Translations under genes and position numbers: made by a program
The notes under the pieces: model-generated
The model's input: only the letters and a program-made list of their open reading frames with translations
Database searches by the model: none
Told to the model about the DNA's origin: nothing
Assembly (NCBI GenBank): GCA_017416805.1
Contig: JAFQBB010000008.1
Location: forward strand, 105,365 to 169,364
Length of the DNA: 64,000 nt
DNA from: Bacteroidaceae bacterium
GTDB taxonomy: Bacteria; Bacteroidota; Bacteroidia; Bacteroidales; Bacteroidaceae
Direction: 5' to 3'
In this document: one piece after another, positions 27,008 to 35,941 of the stretch
Layout of the letters: the number at the start of each line of letters is the position of its first letter
Position numbering within the stretch: the stretch's first letter is position 1

Positions 27008-28276
27008 ATGTCTCAAGATTTAAAAATCGCAGTAGCCGGTACCGGTTACGTAGGGTTGAGTATAGCCACCCTACTCAGCCAACATCATCAGGTAACAGCC
27101 GTAGATGTCATCCCCGAAAAGGTAGAGAAGTTGAACAACCGTATCTCACCTATCCAAGATGACTACATCGAACAATATCTGGCAGAAAAGCCACTGAACC
27201 TCACCGCTACACTTGATGGGGCATCAGCATACAAGGATGCCGACTTTGTTGTCATTGCCGCACCCACCAACTATGACCCGGTGAAGAACTTCTTTGATAC
27301 CCACCACATTGAAAATGTCATCGATTTGGTGCGTAGCGTGAACATTAAGGCTGTCATGGTCATCAAGAGTACCATCCCCGTAGGTTATTGCGAGAGCCTT
27401 TACCGCAAATATGGAAAAGAATTGCGTCTGCTCTTCTCGCCAGAGTTCCTTCGTGAGAGCAAGGCACTGTACGACAACCTTTATCCCAGCCGTATCATCG
27501 TAGGTCATCCTTCCGCAGACATTTCCAACCATGCCTCTGAACTGGCCGAAGCGGCCAAGAATTTTGCCGCCCTGTTGCAGGAAGGGGCTATCAAGGAGGA
27601 TGTCAATACCCTCTTTATGGGACTGACTGAGGCTGAAGCGGTCAAGTTGTTTGCAAACACCTACTTGGCCTTGCGTGTCAGCTATTTCAACGAACTGGAT
27701 ACCTATGCTGAAATGAAAGGGTTGAACACTCAGGACATCATCAACGGTGTATCGCTCGACCCACGTATCGGCCAGCATTATAACAATCCCAGTTTCGGTT
27801 ATGGCGGATACTGCCTGCCTAAAGACACCAAGCAGCTATTGGCCAACTATAGCGATGTGCCACAAAACATGATGAGTGCCATTGTAGAAAGCAACCGCAC
27901 CCGCAAAGACTTCATTGCCGATCGCGTGCTCAACATGGCAGGCTATTACGACTATTATAACAGAGGAGATTTTGATGCCACACACGAGAAAGACTGCACT
28001 ATCGGAGTTTACCGCCTCACGATGAAGAGCAACAGCGACAACTTCCGCCAAAGTTCAATCCAAGGCATTATGAAGCGTGTCAAGGCCAAAGGGGCAACAG
28101 TAATCATCTACGAACCCACCCTTGAAGATGGAAGCACCTTTTTCGGTAGCCGGGTAGTAAATGATCTGGAAACTTTCAAAGTACAATCGCAAGCCATCAT
28201 CGCCAACCGCTACGACAATTGCCTGGACGATGTACAGGATAAAGTCTATACACGCGATATTTTCAAGCGGGATTAA
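27008..28276 (+). CDS. ugd: UDP-glucose 6-dehydrogenase
   Basis: This NAD-dependent enzyme oxidises UDP-glucose to UDP-glucuronate, a capsule and surface-polysaccharide precursor. The 422-residue protein starts with the Rossmann motif [18 protein letters not shown]. It has the [12 protein letters not shown] and [20 protein letters not shown] segments, and the catalytic Cys in [19 protein letters not shown] near residue 260. The length and the short C-terminal domain fit the group of bacterial Ugd proteins that also includes other nucleotide-sugar dehydrogenases, so the exact sugar is inferred. Confidence 0.92.
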   Translation: MSQDLKIAVAGTGYVGLSIATLLSQHHQVTAVDVIPEKVEKLNNRISPIQDDYIEQYLAEKPLNLTATLDGASAYKDADFVVIAAPTNYDPVKNFFDTHHIENVIDLVRSVNIKAVMVIKSTIPVGYCESLYRKYGKELRLLFSPEFLRESKALYDNLYPSRIIVGHPSADISNHASELAEAAKNFAALLQEGAIKEDVNTLFMGLTEAEAVKLFANTYLALRVSYFNELDTYAEMKGLNTQDIINGVSLDPRIGQHYNNPSFGYGGYCLPKDTKQLLANYSDVPQNMMSAIVESNRTRKDFIADRVLNMAGYYDYYNRGDFDATHEKDCTIGVYRLTMKSNSDNFRQSSIQGIMKRVKAKGATVIIYEPTLEDGSTFFGSRVVNDLETFKVQSQAIIANRYDNCLDDVQDKVYTRDIFKRD

Positions 28277-28322
28277 GTTTCTTGAGTTGGACAATTCTGT
28301 TACAAACCATTTCTAACTCGGT

Positions 28323-28420
28323 ATCTTCTATATTTCAAAGCGCAAAATAAATATTTCAGGCCACAAAATATATATTTCAAACCACGAAATATATATTTCG
28401 TGGTTTGAAATATAGAAGAT
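28323..28420. repeat. nested inverted repeats with a 44-bp perfect palindrome
   Basis: Positions 28371-28414 are a perfect 44-bp palindrome centred on GAAATATATATTTC, with arms reading TATATTTCAAACCACG. Outside it, ATCTTCTATATTTCAAA (28323-28339) is the exact complement of 28404-28420. These can pair in two mutually exclusive ways. It sits between the convergent genes ugd and xseB and may act as a two-way terminator; the rest of that 341-nt gap holds the repeat at 28494-28575. Confidence 0.8.
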
Positions 28421-28493
28421 ATGTAACTTCAGATGATTTATAATGTTAGTTCACAACTTATTACACATAAGTCTAACATTTGGCAATCCATCT

Positions 28494-28575
28494 ATAACTA
28501 TTCAGCAGAAGTTCTTTATGATAAGAAAACGCAGAGTCGCAAAGTTTTCAAGAAAAAGATTCGCTGAACAGTCAC
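28494..28575. repeat. MITE-like inverted-repeat element (short copy)
   Basis: ATAACTATTCAGCAGAAG at the left and TCGCTGAACAGTCAC (28561-28575) at the right resemble the ends of the 280-bp element at 7003-7282. Both copies share an inner TTTATGATAA then AACGCAGAG. This copy is much shorter. Confidence 0.55.
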
Positions 28576-28617
28576 CTCCCTATCTTCCAGACCGATAGAG
28601 AAAAAAAACGATTCCGA

Positions 28618-28815
28618 TTACTCCGACTCTTTCAAGATACCATTTACCTGAATTTCTGTCTGATACAACTTGTCACGACACATTTTAATCAACATCTGTG
28701 CCTCTTTCAAGGAGATGCCTAACTGATCAAGATTCAGTTCATTATTTTCCATCTTGCCCACAAGTTCTTCCAGGCGGGTTATGGCCTCTTCGTAGGTCAG
28801 TTCTTTTTCTTCCAT
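28618..28815 (-). CDS. xseB: exodeoxyribonuclease VII small subunit
   Basis: This 65-residue protein is the XseB partner of XseA. The family pattern is clear: TYEEAITRLEELVGKMENNE then LNLDQLGISLKEAQMLIKMC, two helices that form a coiled coil around the large subunit. It lies 51 nt downstream of xseA, the usual order, and the shared 15-mer motif lies between them. Confidence 0.95.
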   Translation of the reverse strand: MEEKELTYEEAITRLEELVGKMENNELNLDQLGISLKEAQMLIKMCRDKLYQTEIQVNGILKESE

Positions 28816-28835
28816 CTCTTCAATATCTTTTTTGT

Positions 28836-28850
28836 TATACCTTATTATAT
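28836..28850 (-). promoter_or_regulatory. shared 15-mer motif between xseA and xseB
   Basis: On the minus strand the gap reads ATATAATAAGGTATA, identical to the motifs at 19666-19680 and 49987-50001. It starts 16 nt after the xseA stop and ends 20 nt before the xseB ATG. Confidence 0.5.
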
Positions 28851-28866
28851 ATAAGAAGTGAAACGG

Positions 28867-30126
28867 CTATTGCAGGTGCTCATCCATCTGCAAGTTCCCG
28901 ACTTGCGAGGTTACCTCCCCATTTCCCAAACGGGTCACAATCGTATCGCCCGGTGAGAGTTGTGACACATCAGTGACCACATGTCCATTCTTCAAAGTCA
29001 CACTGAACCCTTTGCCCAACAAGCGCCGATAGTCACATCCCTTCAAGCGTTGCCCCAAAATCTGCAATCGGTGTTTCTGGTCCTGTAGCCTCCTCTCAAC
29101 AGCTATAGCCATACGCTGACGCAACAACTCCAACCGTTGGTCCTGACGGACACGTTGCAATGCCACCAAACTCGGCAAGCGACGAGCCAATTCATCAATT
29201 CTGGATTTTTCACGTTCTAATTTTGCCTGTACGTATGTATAAATGGAACCAGAAAGCACTTCCAAACAATCTGCGGCCTCACGCAACCGGTTTACCAAGA
29301 AACTGGCTGCCGCTGTAGGAGTTTTCACACGAGTATGTGCCACGAGATCAAGTACGGTATCATCCCGTTCATGACCAATACCTGTAATAACAGGCAAAGG
29401 AAACTGAGCACATGCTGCAGCCAGCAGATAAGTGTCAAATCCTGACAAATCACTGGTAGCTCCCCCACCCCGGATAATGACTACCATATCCCACTCCTGT
29501 ACGGACAAATGAATCTTGTCAAGAGCTTCAAGGATGGAAGCCTCAGCTCTGTCTCCCTGCATAATTGCAGGGAATAATACGGGGAAGAAACGAAAGCCAT
29601 AAGGATTATTCTCAAGTTGGTTACAAAAGTCACCATACCCTGCAGCCGTTGAGGAAGATATCACAGCTATCCGCTGGGGAACAGCAGGAAGTGGAAGTTC
29701 TTTGTTAAGAGTCAGCACCCCCTCCTCTTCCAACTGGCGAAGGATTTCTCTCCGCTTACGCACCAAATCGCCAACAGTATATGAAGGATCTATATCGGTA
29801 ACGACCAACGAGTAACCATATAATTCATGAAAATCGACTCTTACTTGCACCAAGACCTTGATGCCTGCCATAAACAACTGCCCTGTTTCACGTTCAAAGT
29901 ATGGCCGCAACAAACGGAATATATTACTCCAAATTGTACCGCGCGCTTTCGCAACAAGTGCATTACTACGAGCATCTTTCTGAACAAATTCCACATAACA
30001 ATGCCCGGCAGAATTCACATGCACTTCACTCAGTTCCGCCTGCAACCAGCATTCATCAGGCAACGACCGGGTCAAGAGTGACCGCACACGACGGTTCAGT
30101 TCATAAAGAGACAGATAGGATGACAT
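28867..30126 (-). CDS. xseA: exodeoxyribonuclease VII large subunit
   Basis: This 419-residue catalytic subunit degrades single-stranded DNA. An OB-fold domain occupies about residues 10-110 (CWLQAELSEVHVNSAGHCYV). The catalytic core follows, with RIAVISSSTAAGYGDFCNQL, then VVIIRGGGATSDLSGFD and PVITGIGHERDDTVLDLVAH, all diagnostic. A coiled-coil region and the C-terminal DYRRLLGKGFSVTLKNG motif complete it. It precedes xseB. Confidence 0.96.
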   Translation of the reverse strand: MSSYLSLYELNRRVRSLLTRSLPDECWLQAELSEVHVNSAGHCYVEFVQKDARSNALVAKARGTIWSNIFRLLRPYFERETGQLFMAGIKVLVQVRVDFHELYGYSLVVTDIDPSYTVGDLVRKRREILRQLEEEGVLTLNKELPLPAVPQRIAVISSSTAAGYGDFCNQLENNPYGFRFFPVLFPAIMQGDRAEASILEALDKIHLSVQEWDMVVIIRGGGATSDLSGFDTYLLAAACAQFPLPVITGIGHERDDTVLDLVAHTRVKTPTAAASFLVNRLREAADCLEVLSGSIYTYVQAKLEREKSRIDELARRLPSLVALQRVRQDQRLELLRQRMAIAVERRLQDQKHRLQILGQRLKGCDYRRLLGKGFSVTLKNGHVVTDVSQLSPGDTIVTRLGNGEVTSQVGNLQMDEHLQ

Positions 30127-30150
30127 TACAACTTGGACAAGAATTCATGA

Positions 30151-32517
30151 CTATAATTTAGTCAAAGACTCGCATTCACTGATACTCCTCAACAACTCAA
30201 GCCTTTGTACCGGTTTGGAGAAAAAAGCATTACACCCCGCTTCAACAGCATGGTTACTATTCACCTCAAAAGCTTCAGCACTGACTGCTATGATACACGT
30301 ATCGATTCCATGTTTACGTATTTGCCTTGTTGCCTCCAAACCATCCATAACAGGAAGTCCTATATCCATCAATATCAAATCAAAGTCCTCACGCAGCGCA
30401 TACTGTACGGCATCCGCACCGTTCTCCGCACGACTTATCCGCGCTGCGTACCTCTTCATCATCCGCTCTAACAACAAATAGTGATTGTTGTTATCCTCGA
30501 CAATCAACACATTCAATCCTTTCCGAATCAGTTGCTCCAGGTCCTTTTCCTCTTCATTCTCACCGACCAACAATCCATCTTGACCATCATTGCAAATAAC
30601 CAAATCCGGACATGGGAACCAAGCCCAGAAAATCGACCCTTTCCCCAACTCTGAATCCACACCAATACGCCCTCCCTTGGCATCCATAATAGCCCGGCAA
30701 ATACTCATGCCAAGGCCAAAACCTTGTGCAAAATCATTCAACTTATAGAAACGGTCAAAAACTTTTGCCTGTTTCTCTTTTTCAATACCAATACCCGTAT
30801 CTTCCACAAAAACTCTGATTCCCCCATTATCAACCTTATACCCCATGCAGATATGGCCTTTATTGGTAAACTTGATGGCATTTGTGACAAAATTCGTAAT
30901 CACTTGGCTCATACGGTTCCTGTCAAGTGTCACCATACAACTTGTTTTTGGAATATCCAATAACAAAGCCACATCAGGCGAAGAGATACGCTGCCTCATA
31001 GATGTGTGAAGTTCTGTAAAAAGCACTGACACGTCAAAACGTTCCGGACGCAACTCTATCATCCCCGATTCAATCTTCGAAAGGTCAAGAATATCACCAA
31101 TCAACCTTAACAGCAAGTCGTTATTCACGTGTATAATATTCCAATATTCTTCCCTCTCTTCAGGAAGTTCGGCATCCTTCAGCAGCTGACTGAATCCTAC
31201 AATAGCATTCAACGGAGTACGAATTTCGTGACTCATGTTAGCCAAAAAGGCACTTTTCAGTTTGTTACTCTGTTCAGCCTGCTCTTTGGCTACCGCCAAT
31301 TGTTCATTACTATGTTGTAAGATACGGTTCATTTTTCTGTTACGATAGAGAAGCCAAAATACGAGAATCAACAAACAGGCAAAAATCACAGCAACCCCAA
31401 TGGCAACCCAAAGCAAAGTCCGATAATATTTGACTTGTTCATCAGCTCCGGTCAACACAACGCTCCCTTCTGGCAAATTCTGTTCCTTGAGACCATACTT
31501 CTCCAGCATCTGACGACTGAAGACATAACTGTTGGGATTGTACACAAAACGCGATTCGGGCTCTTGTTCTGTATTATAAGCATGTATATCATCAACTATA
31601 TGGTCAATATTCCATTCGTTCTGAGGAATGTAACCACCAATAGCCCATGTTCCCAGCCCTACACCCGTCATCGTAAAAACAGGAAAATTAAAGTCTTCCG
31701 GAAACAACTCCTTAATGGAACTTTCCGGATAATAACGCCCCGACTTATCCACACGCCATGTACCTAAAAGAATGACAGTATTTGAGGTATTGTCCACCAA
31801 ATGCCGCATACGGACACGTATCTGTGGGATAGCATAACTCAACCCACGCAACGAAGCCAAATTCAATTCCGGATATTTTTCAACAACCACTTCACGCATC
31901 AATGTACCCAAAGCCGCACCTTCATACGAGTTGTCTGTAATAAAGGCAATACGCGTTGTTTCGGGATAGAGCCGTTTTATGAGTTCAATGTTAGCCTCTA
32001 CGTCATAACGGTTCATAACTCCTCCCGAATGACCGGCCTTTCTTGCAGCCTCCGCAAGATCCAGTTTCTCAGGATACCAATAAAGAAAGTCTGGCATATT
32101 TTCAGGAATAGGTACACCGAACTCATTTACATAACAGCCATAGAAAGGGATATCCGGAAGAGTCACATCCGGTTGGAGATATGAAATCCAAGCCTCGTGC
32201 CCCAATAGGACAACGGCGGCCAACTCTTCCTTTTCATAACCATCCAAGACATCTCTCATTTTTTTTGTCCATCCCTGACAATCTTCAAAACCGAGATAAC
32301 CCATATAGGCGATATGACAAACATAAGGATACTTCCGTTCGTTAAGCAAACGTTCGAAGTTCCCCATAAACTCTGCAGTACGCTGAGAATCGGATGAATA
32401 AGAACTGATAACCAAAACCACTTTTGACAACGTTGACGCACTTTGTGCCCGTACTTCTGTCCAAACTGTCATTAACAGAAAAACAAACGTCAAAATAAAG
32501 TATATACCTTTTTTCAT
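30151..32517 (-). CDS. hybrid sensor histidine kinase/response regulator
   Basis: The ATG at 32515-32517 gives 788 residues; it is preferred over an upstream Met because a signal peptide ([20 protein letters not shown] ... RAQS) follows directly. A periplasmic domain of the ABC-substrate-binding type covers about 28-335, then one transmembrane helix ([20 protein letters not shown]). The HisKA H-box is [16 protein letters not shown] and HATPase marks are [10 protein letters not shown] and DTGIGI. The receiver has [15 protein letters not shown] with Asp in [13 protein letters not shown]. There is no AraC-type DNA-binding domain, so it is not a full HTCS; the phosphate must pass to another protein or be read within the receiver. 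Confidence 0.93.
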   Translation of the reverse strand: MKKGIYFILTFVFLLMTVWTEVRAQSASTLSKVVLVISSYSSDSQRTAEFMGNFERLLNERKYPYVCHIAYMGYLGFEDCQGWTKKMRDVLDGYEKEELAAVVLLGHEAWISYLQPDVTLPDIPFYGCYVNEFGVPIPENMPDFLYWYPEKLDLAEAARKAGHSGGVMNRYDVEANIELIKRLYPETTRIAFITDNSYEGAALGTLMREVVVEKYPELNLASLRGLSYAIPQIRVRMRHLVDNTSNTVILLGTWRVDKSGRYYPESSIKELFPEDFNFPVFTMTGVGLGTWAIGGYIPQNEWNIDHIVDDIHAYNTEQEPESRFVYNPNSYVFSRQMLEKYGLKEQNLPEGSVVLTGADEQVKYYRTLLWVAIGVAVIFACLLILVFWLLYRNRKMNRILQHSNEQLAVAKEQAEQSNKLKSAFLANMSHEIRTPLNAIVGFSQLLKDAELPEEREEYWNIIHVNNDLLLRLIGDILDLSKIESGMIELRPERFDVSVLFTELHTSMRQRISSPDVALLLDIPKTSCMVTLDRNRMSQVITNFVTNAIKFTNKGHICMGYKVDNGGIRVFVEDTGIGIEKEKQAKVFDRFYKLNDFAQGFGLGMSICRAIMDAKGGRIGVDSELGKGSIFWAWFPCPDLVICNDGQDGLLVGENEEEKDLEQLIRKGLNVLIVEDNNNHYLLLERMMKRYAARISRAENGADAVQYALREDFDLILMDIGLPVMDGLEATRQIRKHGIDTCIIAVSAEAFEVNSNHAVEAGCNAFFSKPVQRLELLRSISECESLTKL

Positions 32518-32571
32518 AGCATTCTGGAATATCAATATTTCCCCATAGAATTTTATATACAAATAACGGAG

Positions 32572-32603
32572 CAAAGATATGGATTAATCACGACTTGAGC
32601 AAA
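32572..32603 (-). promoter_or_regulatory. hybrid kinase promoter
   Basis: Minus-strand TTTG (32600-32603), a 20-bp spacer and TATCTTTG (32572-32579). It lies between the permease stop and the kinase start and supports separate transcription. Confidence 0.65.
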
Positions 32604-32619
32604 CTTTTACATTCAATAT

Positions 32620-33633
32620 CTAACGTCTGCCCCGCAGAAGGACAAGAAACACCACCGGCACACCTAATAAAGGAGTAACAATACCCAAAGGAATAATTCC
32701 CCTATCACCTGGCAAAACACACAACAAGTTGCAAAGCAAAGCTACAGCCGAACCAACAAGTAAAGACAACGGCATCAGGAAACGATGGTCAGCCTTATGC
32801 AATATAAAACGCGCTACGTGAGGAACTGCTAATCCAAGAAAAGATATAGGGCCGCAAAAAGCTGTCACCGTAGCCGACAAAAGCCCTGTCGCCAATAACA
32901 ACAGCATACGGACACGGTTTACATTAATTCCCAAATTCTTCGCATAATTATACCCCAACAGCAACGCATTCAACGGCTTCACCAAACTTATCGCAATCAA
33001 GATTCCCATCCCCAAGGAAATGGACAACCAAAACAATTGGCCCATGGATACACCTCCAAAGCTACCCATTCCCCATACCATATAGGAATGCACCCCCTCA
33101 GCCGTTGCAAAAAAGTTCAGTAAGGAGATAACGGATGAAACAGCATAGCTTATCATTACACCTGTGATAAGGAGCATAACATCACTTTTCAATAATGTTG
33201 AGAAAAATAGCAAAAGAGCCATCACCCCCATAGCTCCGGCAAAAGCTGCTGCCGTAGTTGCAAGAAATCCTCCCAAGCCCCATGAAGAGGCCACCATATT
33301 ACCTCCACTGAGCAACATGACTAATGCTACTCCCAAACTGGCCCCGGAGTCTATACCAAGTATAGAAGGGCCTGCCAACGGATTACGAAAAACTGTCTGC
33401 AACATCAGACCACAAGCCGCCAAAGCCGCGCCACATAACAATGCTGTCAGTGCCTGGGGCAGACGCGACTCCATAACAATAAAATATGATGAAGACACCT
33501 CAGGTTCCCTTCCTAATAAAGCATCAACCACCTGCATGGCCGGCATATCCACCGAGCCAAAAAACAGATTCAATGCAAACAATACAAGAACCAAAAAAGC
33601 AAACAACACCAAACAACTCTTTTCACGAACCAT
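32620..33633 (-). CDS. FecCD-family iron-siderophore/cobalamin ABC permease
   Basis: Starting at MVREKSCLVLFAFLVLVLFA gives 337 residues; Met codons further upstream precede the probable -7 box at 33673-33680. About nine to ten membrane helices are seen, with the family motifs RLPQALTALLCGAALAACGL, NPLAGPSILGIDSGASLGVA and the late CGPISFLGLAVPHVARF. The protein would take up Fe-siderophore, haem or cobalamin. No ATPase or binding protein is encoded next to it, which is unusual because these permeases normally sit in a three-gene set. Confidence 0.9.
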   Translation of the reverse strand: MVREKSCLVLFAFLVLVLFALNLFFGSVDMPAMQVVDALLGREPEVSSSYFIVMESRLPQALTALLCGAALAACGLMLQTVFRNPLAGPSILGIDSGASLGVALVMLLSGGNMVASSWGLGGFLATTAAAFAGAMGVMALLLFFSTLLKSDVMLLITGVMISYAVSSVISLLNFFATAEGVHSYMVWGMGSFGGVSMGQLFWLSISLGMGILIAISLVKPLNALLLGYNYAKNLGINVNRVRMLLLLATGLLSATVTAFCGPISFLGLAVPHVARFILHKADHRFLMPLSLLVGSAVALLCNLLCVLPGDRGIIPLGIVTPLLGVPVVFLVLLRGRR

Positions 33634-33672
33634 TGAAGCTTCTACTCTTTCATTACAATTCCAATTCTGCCG

Positions 33673-33680
33673 CAAAGATA
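33673..33680 (-). promoter_or_regulatory. permease -7 box
   Basis: TATCTTTG on the minus strand, about 40 nt before the chosen permease start. No good -33 element is seen. Confidence 0.45.
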
Positions 33681-33831
33681 CAATTTTTAGATTATCAGAA
33701 GAACAATACATCAAACTTTCGGAAAGAAAAAAAAGACCCGCTATATCGGCAAAGCATACATATCCAAGATTTCAGAAGGCAGATTGATAAAAAATAGCTA
33801 ACTTTGCACAAAATTTGAATTCAAAACAATT

Positions 33832-34593
33832 ATGGAAAATCAGAAAGAGACACATTTGCTCATTGAGACTTCAAAAGGTAATATCACCGTAAAGCTCTAT
33901 AACGAGACACCGAAACACCGCGATAATTTCATCAAGTTGGCCAAAGAGGGATTCTATGAAGGGACACTCTTTCATCGCGTCATCAAGAACTTTATGATTC
34001 AAGGCGGCGACCCAGAATCCAAAGGGGCACCAGCAGGCAAAATGTTGGGTACCGGAGATACCGGATACACTCTGCCAGCAGAATTCGTTTACCCCAAATA
34101 CTTTCATAAGAAAGGTGTACTGTCTGCTGCCCGCCAAGGGGATGAGGTGAACCCCGAGCGCCGTTCATCGGGATGTCAATTCTACATTGTGACAGGACAG
34201 GTATATACCCAAACACAAGTGGCCGGTATGGAGAACCAAATGAACCAAATGAAACTGAAAACGGCTTTTGACACACTGGCCCGCCAACACATGAAAGACA
34301 TCTACAAGATGCGCAAAGCCAATGACATAGAAGGTCTTCAAAAACTGCAGGACAAGCTAATAGCCGAAGCACAGGCTCAAGTGGCAGATGAAGCACCGTT
34401 CCGATTCACTCCCGAACAGATCGAAGCATACACTACCGTAGGAGGTACGCCACATTTGGACAACCAATACACCGTATTCGGTGAAGTGACAGAAGGCATG
34501 GAGGTGGTGGATGCGATCCAACAAGTGAAGACCAATCGTGCCGACCGTCCGGAAGAGGATGTGGTGATACGTAAAGTGACCGTACTGGAATGA
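33832..34593 (+). CDS. cyclophilin-type peptidyl-prolyl isomerase
   Basis: This 253-residue protein has the cyclophilin core at about 8-120 (KGNITVKLYNETPKHRDNFI ... FHRVIKNFMIQGGDP) and resumes near 205 (HLDNQYTVFGEVTEGMEVVD). The two parts are separated by an insertion of about 70 helical, charged residues (MENQMNQMKLKTAFDTLARQ onward), typical of the Bacteroidetes type. No signal peptide is seen. A -7 box TAACTTTG lies at 33799-33806. It overlaps the peptidase gene by 4 nt (ATGA). Confidence 0.93.
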   Translation: MENQKETHLLIETSKGNITVKLYNETPKHRDNFIKLAKEGFYEGTLFHRVIKNFMIQGGDPESKGAPAGKMLGTGDTGYTLPAEFVYPKYFHKKGVLSAARQGDEVNPERRSSGCQFYIVTGQVYTQTQVAGMENQMNQMKLKTAFDTLARQHMKDIYKMRKANDIEGLQKLQDKLIAEAQAQVADEAPFRFTPEQIEAYTTVGGTPHLDNQYTVFGEVTEGMEVVDAIQQVKTNRADRPEEDVVIRKVTVLE

Positions 34594-35837
34594 TTGCCAT
34601 CAACCGACATATTCTGCCCAACGGGTTGCGAATCGTACACAACGAGGACCGAAGTACCCAAATGGTAGCCATCAATGTGCTCTATGACGTAGGTTCCAGA
34701 GATGAGGACGAGGAACGGACGGGGTTTGCACACCTATTTGAACATCTGATGTTCGGAGGGTCAGCCAACATCCCTGACTATGACACACCGGTACAGGAAT
34801 CCGGAGGAGAAAACAATGCCTGGACAACCAATGACCTGACAAACTACTACATCACCCTTCCCCGACAGAACATAGAAGTGGGCTTCTGGTTGGAATCTGA
34901 CAGAATGTTGGGTCTGGCTTTCTCACCAGAAAGTTTAGAAGTGCAACGACAGGTGGTCATGGAAGAATTCAAGCAACGGGACTTGAACCAACCCTACGGA
35001 GATTCCAGCCACCTGACCCGCAGCATGGCTTACAAGGTACACCCTTATCGATGGCCTACCATCGGTAAGGAATTAAGCCACATAGCCAATGCTACGTTGG
35101 ATGATGTCAAAGATTTCTTTTATCGTTTCTATGCACCGAACAATGCCATTTTGGCTGTAGCCGGAAATATAAGTTTCGATGAAGTGATCAATCTGGCCGA
35201 GAAATGGTTCGGCCCTATTCCACATCGGAAGGTACAGAAACGAAACCTTCCTGCTGAACCGCATCAAACGGGGATACGCCGTATGGACGTGACGAGAGAT
35301 GTCCCCCTCGACACCCTCTACATGACCTTTCACACCTGTGACCGACTGCACTCCGACTATTATGCCACAGATATGCTGAGCGACCTGTTGGCCAACGGAC
35401 GGTCAAGCCGCCTGACACAGCATTTGGTAAAAGAACATCAGGTATTCAGCCAAATTGACGCATACATAACAGGCAGCATAGACGAAGGGCTTCTGCAAAT
35501 TTGTGGAAAGCCATTGCCTGGCATTTCCCTGCAAGAAGCTGAAGAATGGGTATGGAAGGAATTGGAGCTATTGGCACATACGACTCCTGATGAAAATGAA
35601 CTGGAGAAGGTAAAAAACCGGTACGAAGCGGAACAGACATTCAAGAGTGTCAATTTCCTGAACAACGCTATCAACATGGCTTACTTCGAACTCATCAGTC
35701 GTGCCGAGGATATGAACGACGAAATCTCCCGATACCGGAGTGTCAGTCCTGAAGATATACGAAATGTAGCCGGCAAAGTGTTCAGGAAAGAAAATTGCTC
35801 GATACTATACTACTTTGCAAGGAAAGAAAAGGACTAA
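34590..35837 (+). CDS. M16 family zinc metallopeptidase
   Basis: The 415-residue protein has the inverted zinc motif HLFEH in TGFAHLFEHLMFGGS (about residues 46-60) and the downstream Glu-containing LEVQRQVVMEEFKQRD. The second, inactive-type M16 domain starts near residue 190 (FGPIPHRKVQKRNL). There is no signal peptide. Start and the cyclophilin stop overlap as ATGA, so the two are translationally coupled. It probably acts as a processing peptidase or peptidasome half; the substrate is unknown. Confidence 0.93.
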   Translation: MIAINRHILPNGLRIVHNEDRSTQMVAINVLYDVGSRDEDEERTGFAHLFEHLMFGGSANIPDYDTPVQESGGENNAWTTNDLTNYYITLPRQNIEVGFWLESDRMLGLAFSPESLEVQRQVVMEEFKQRDLNQPYGDSSHLTRSMAYKVHPYRWPTIGKELSHIANATLDDVKDFFYRFYAPNNAILAVAGNISFDEVINLAEKWFGPIPHRKVQKRNLPAEPHQTGIRRMDVTRDVPLDTLYMTFHTCDRLHSDYYATDMLSDLLANGRSSRLTQHLVKEHQVFSQIDAYITGSIDEGLLQICGKPLPGISLQEAEEWVWKELELLAHTTPDENELEKVKNRYEAEQTFKSVNFLNNAINMAYFELISRAEDMNDEISRYRSVSPEDIRNVAGKVFRKENCSILYYFARKEKD

Positions 35838-35870
35838 AACAATTTACATATGTGAGTAATTGAAATTTAT

Positions 35871-35924
35871 TTAATAAAGTCAGGCGCGGGTTTTCACATG
35901 ATAATCCGCGCCTGACTTTATTAA
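35871..35924. terminator. bidirectional terminator, 19-bp perfect stem
   Basis: TTAATAAAGTCAGGCGCGG (35871-35889) pairs fully with 35906-35924 around a 16-nt loop. The A/T ends provide a T run on both strands. It lies between the convergent M16 and tryptophanase-family genes. Confidence 0.9.
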
Positions 35925-35941
35925 TAATCAACATCTCCAAA

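Noticed and set aside
30151-32517. Hybrid kinase as the HTCS regulator of the Sus locus
   Set aside because: It has no AraC-type DNA-binding domain, and its gene is 12 kb away with its own promoter.
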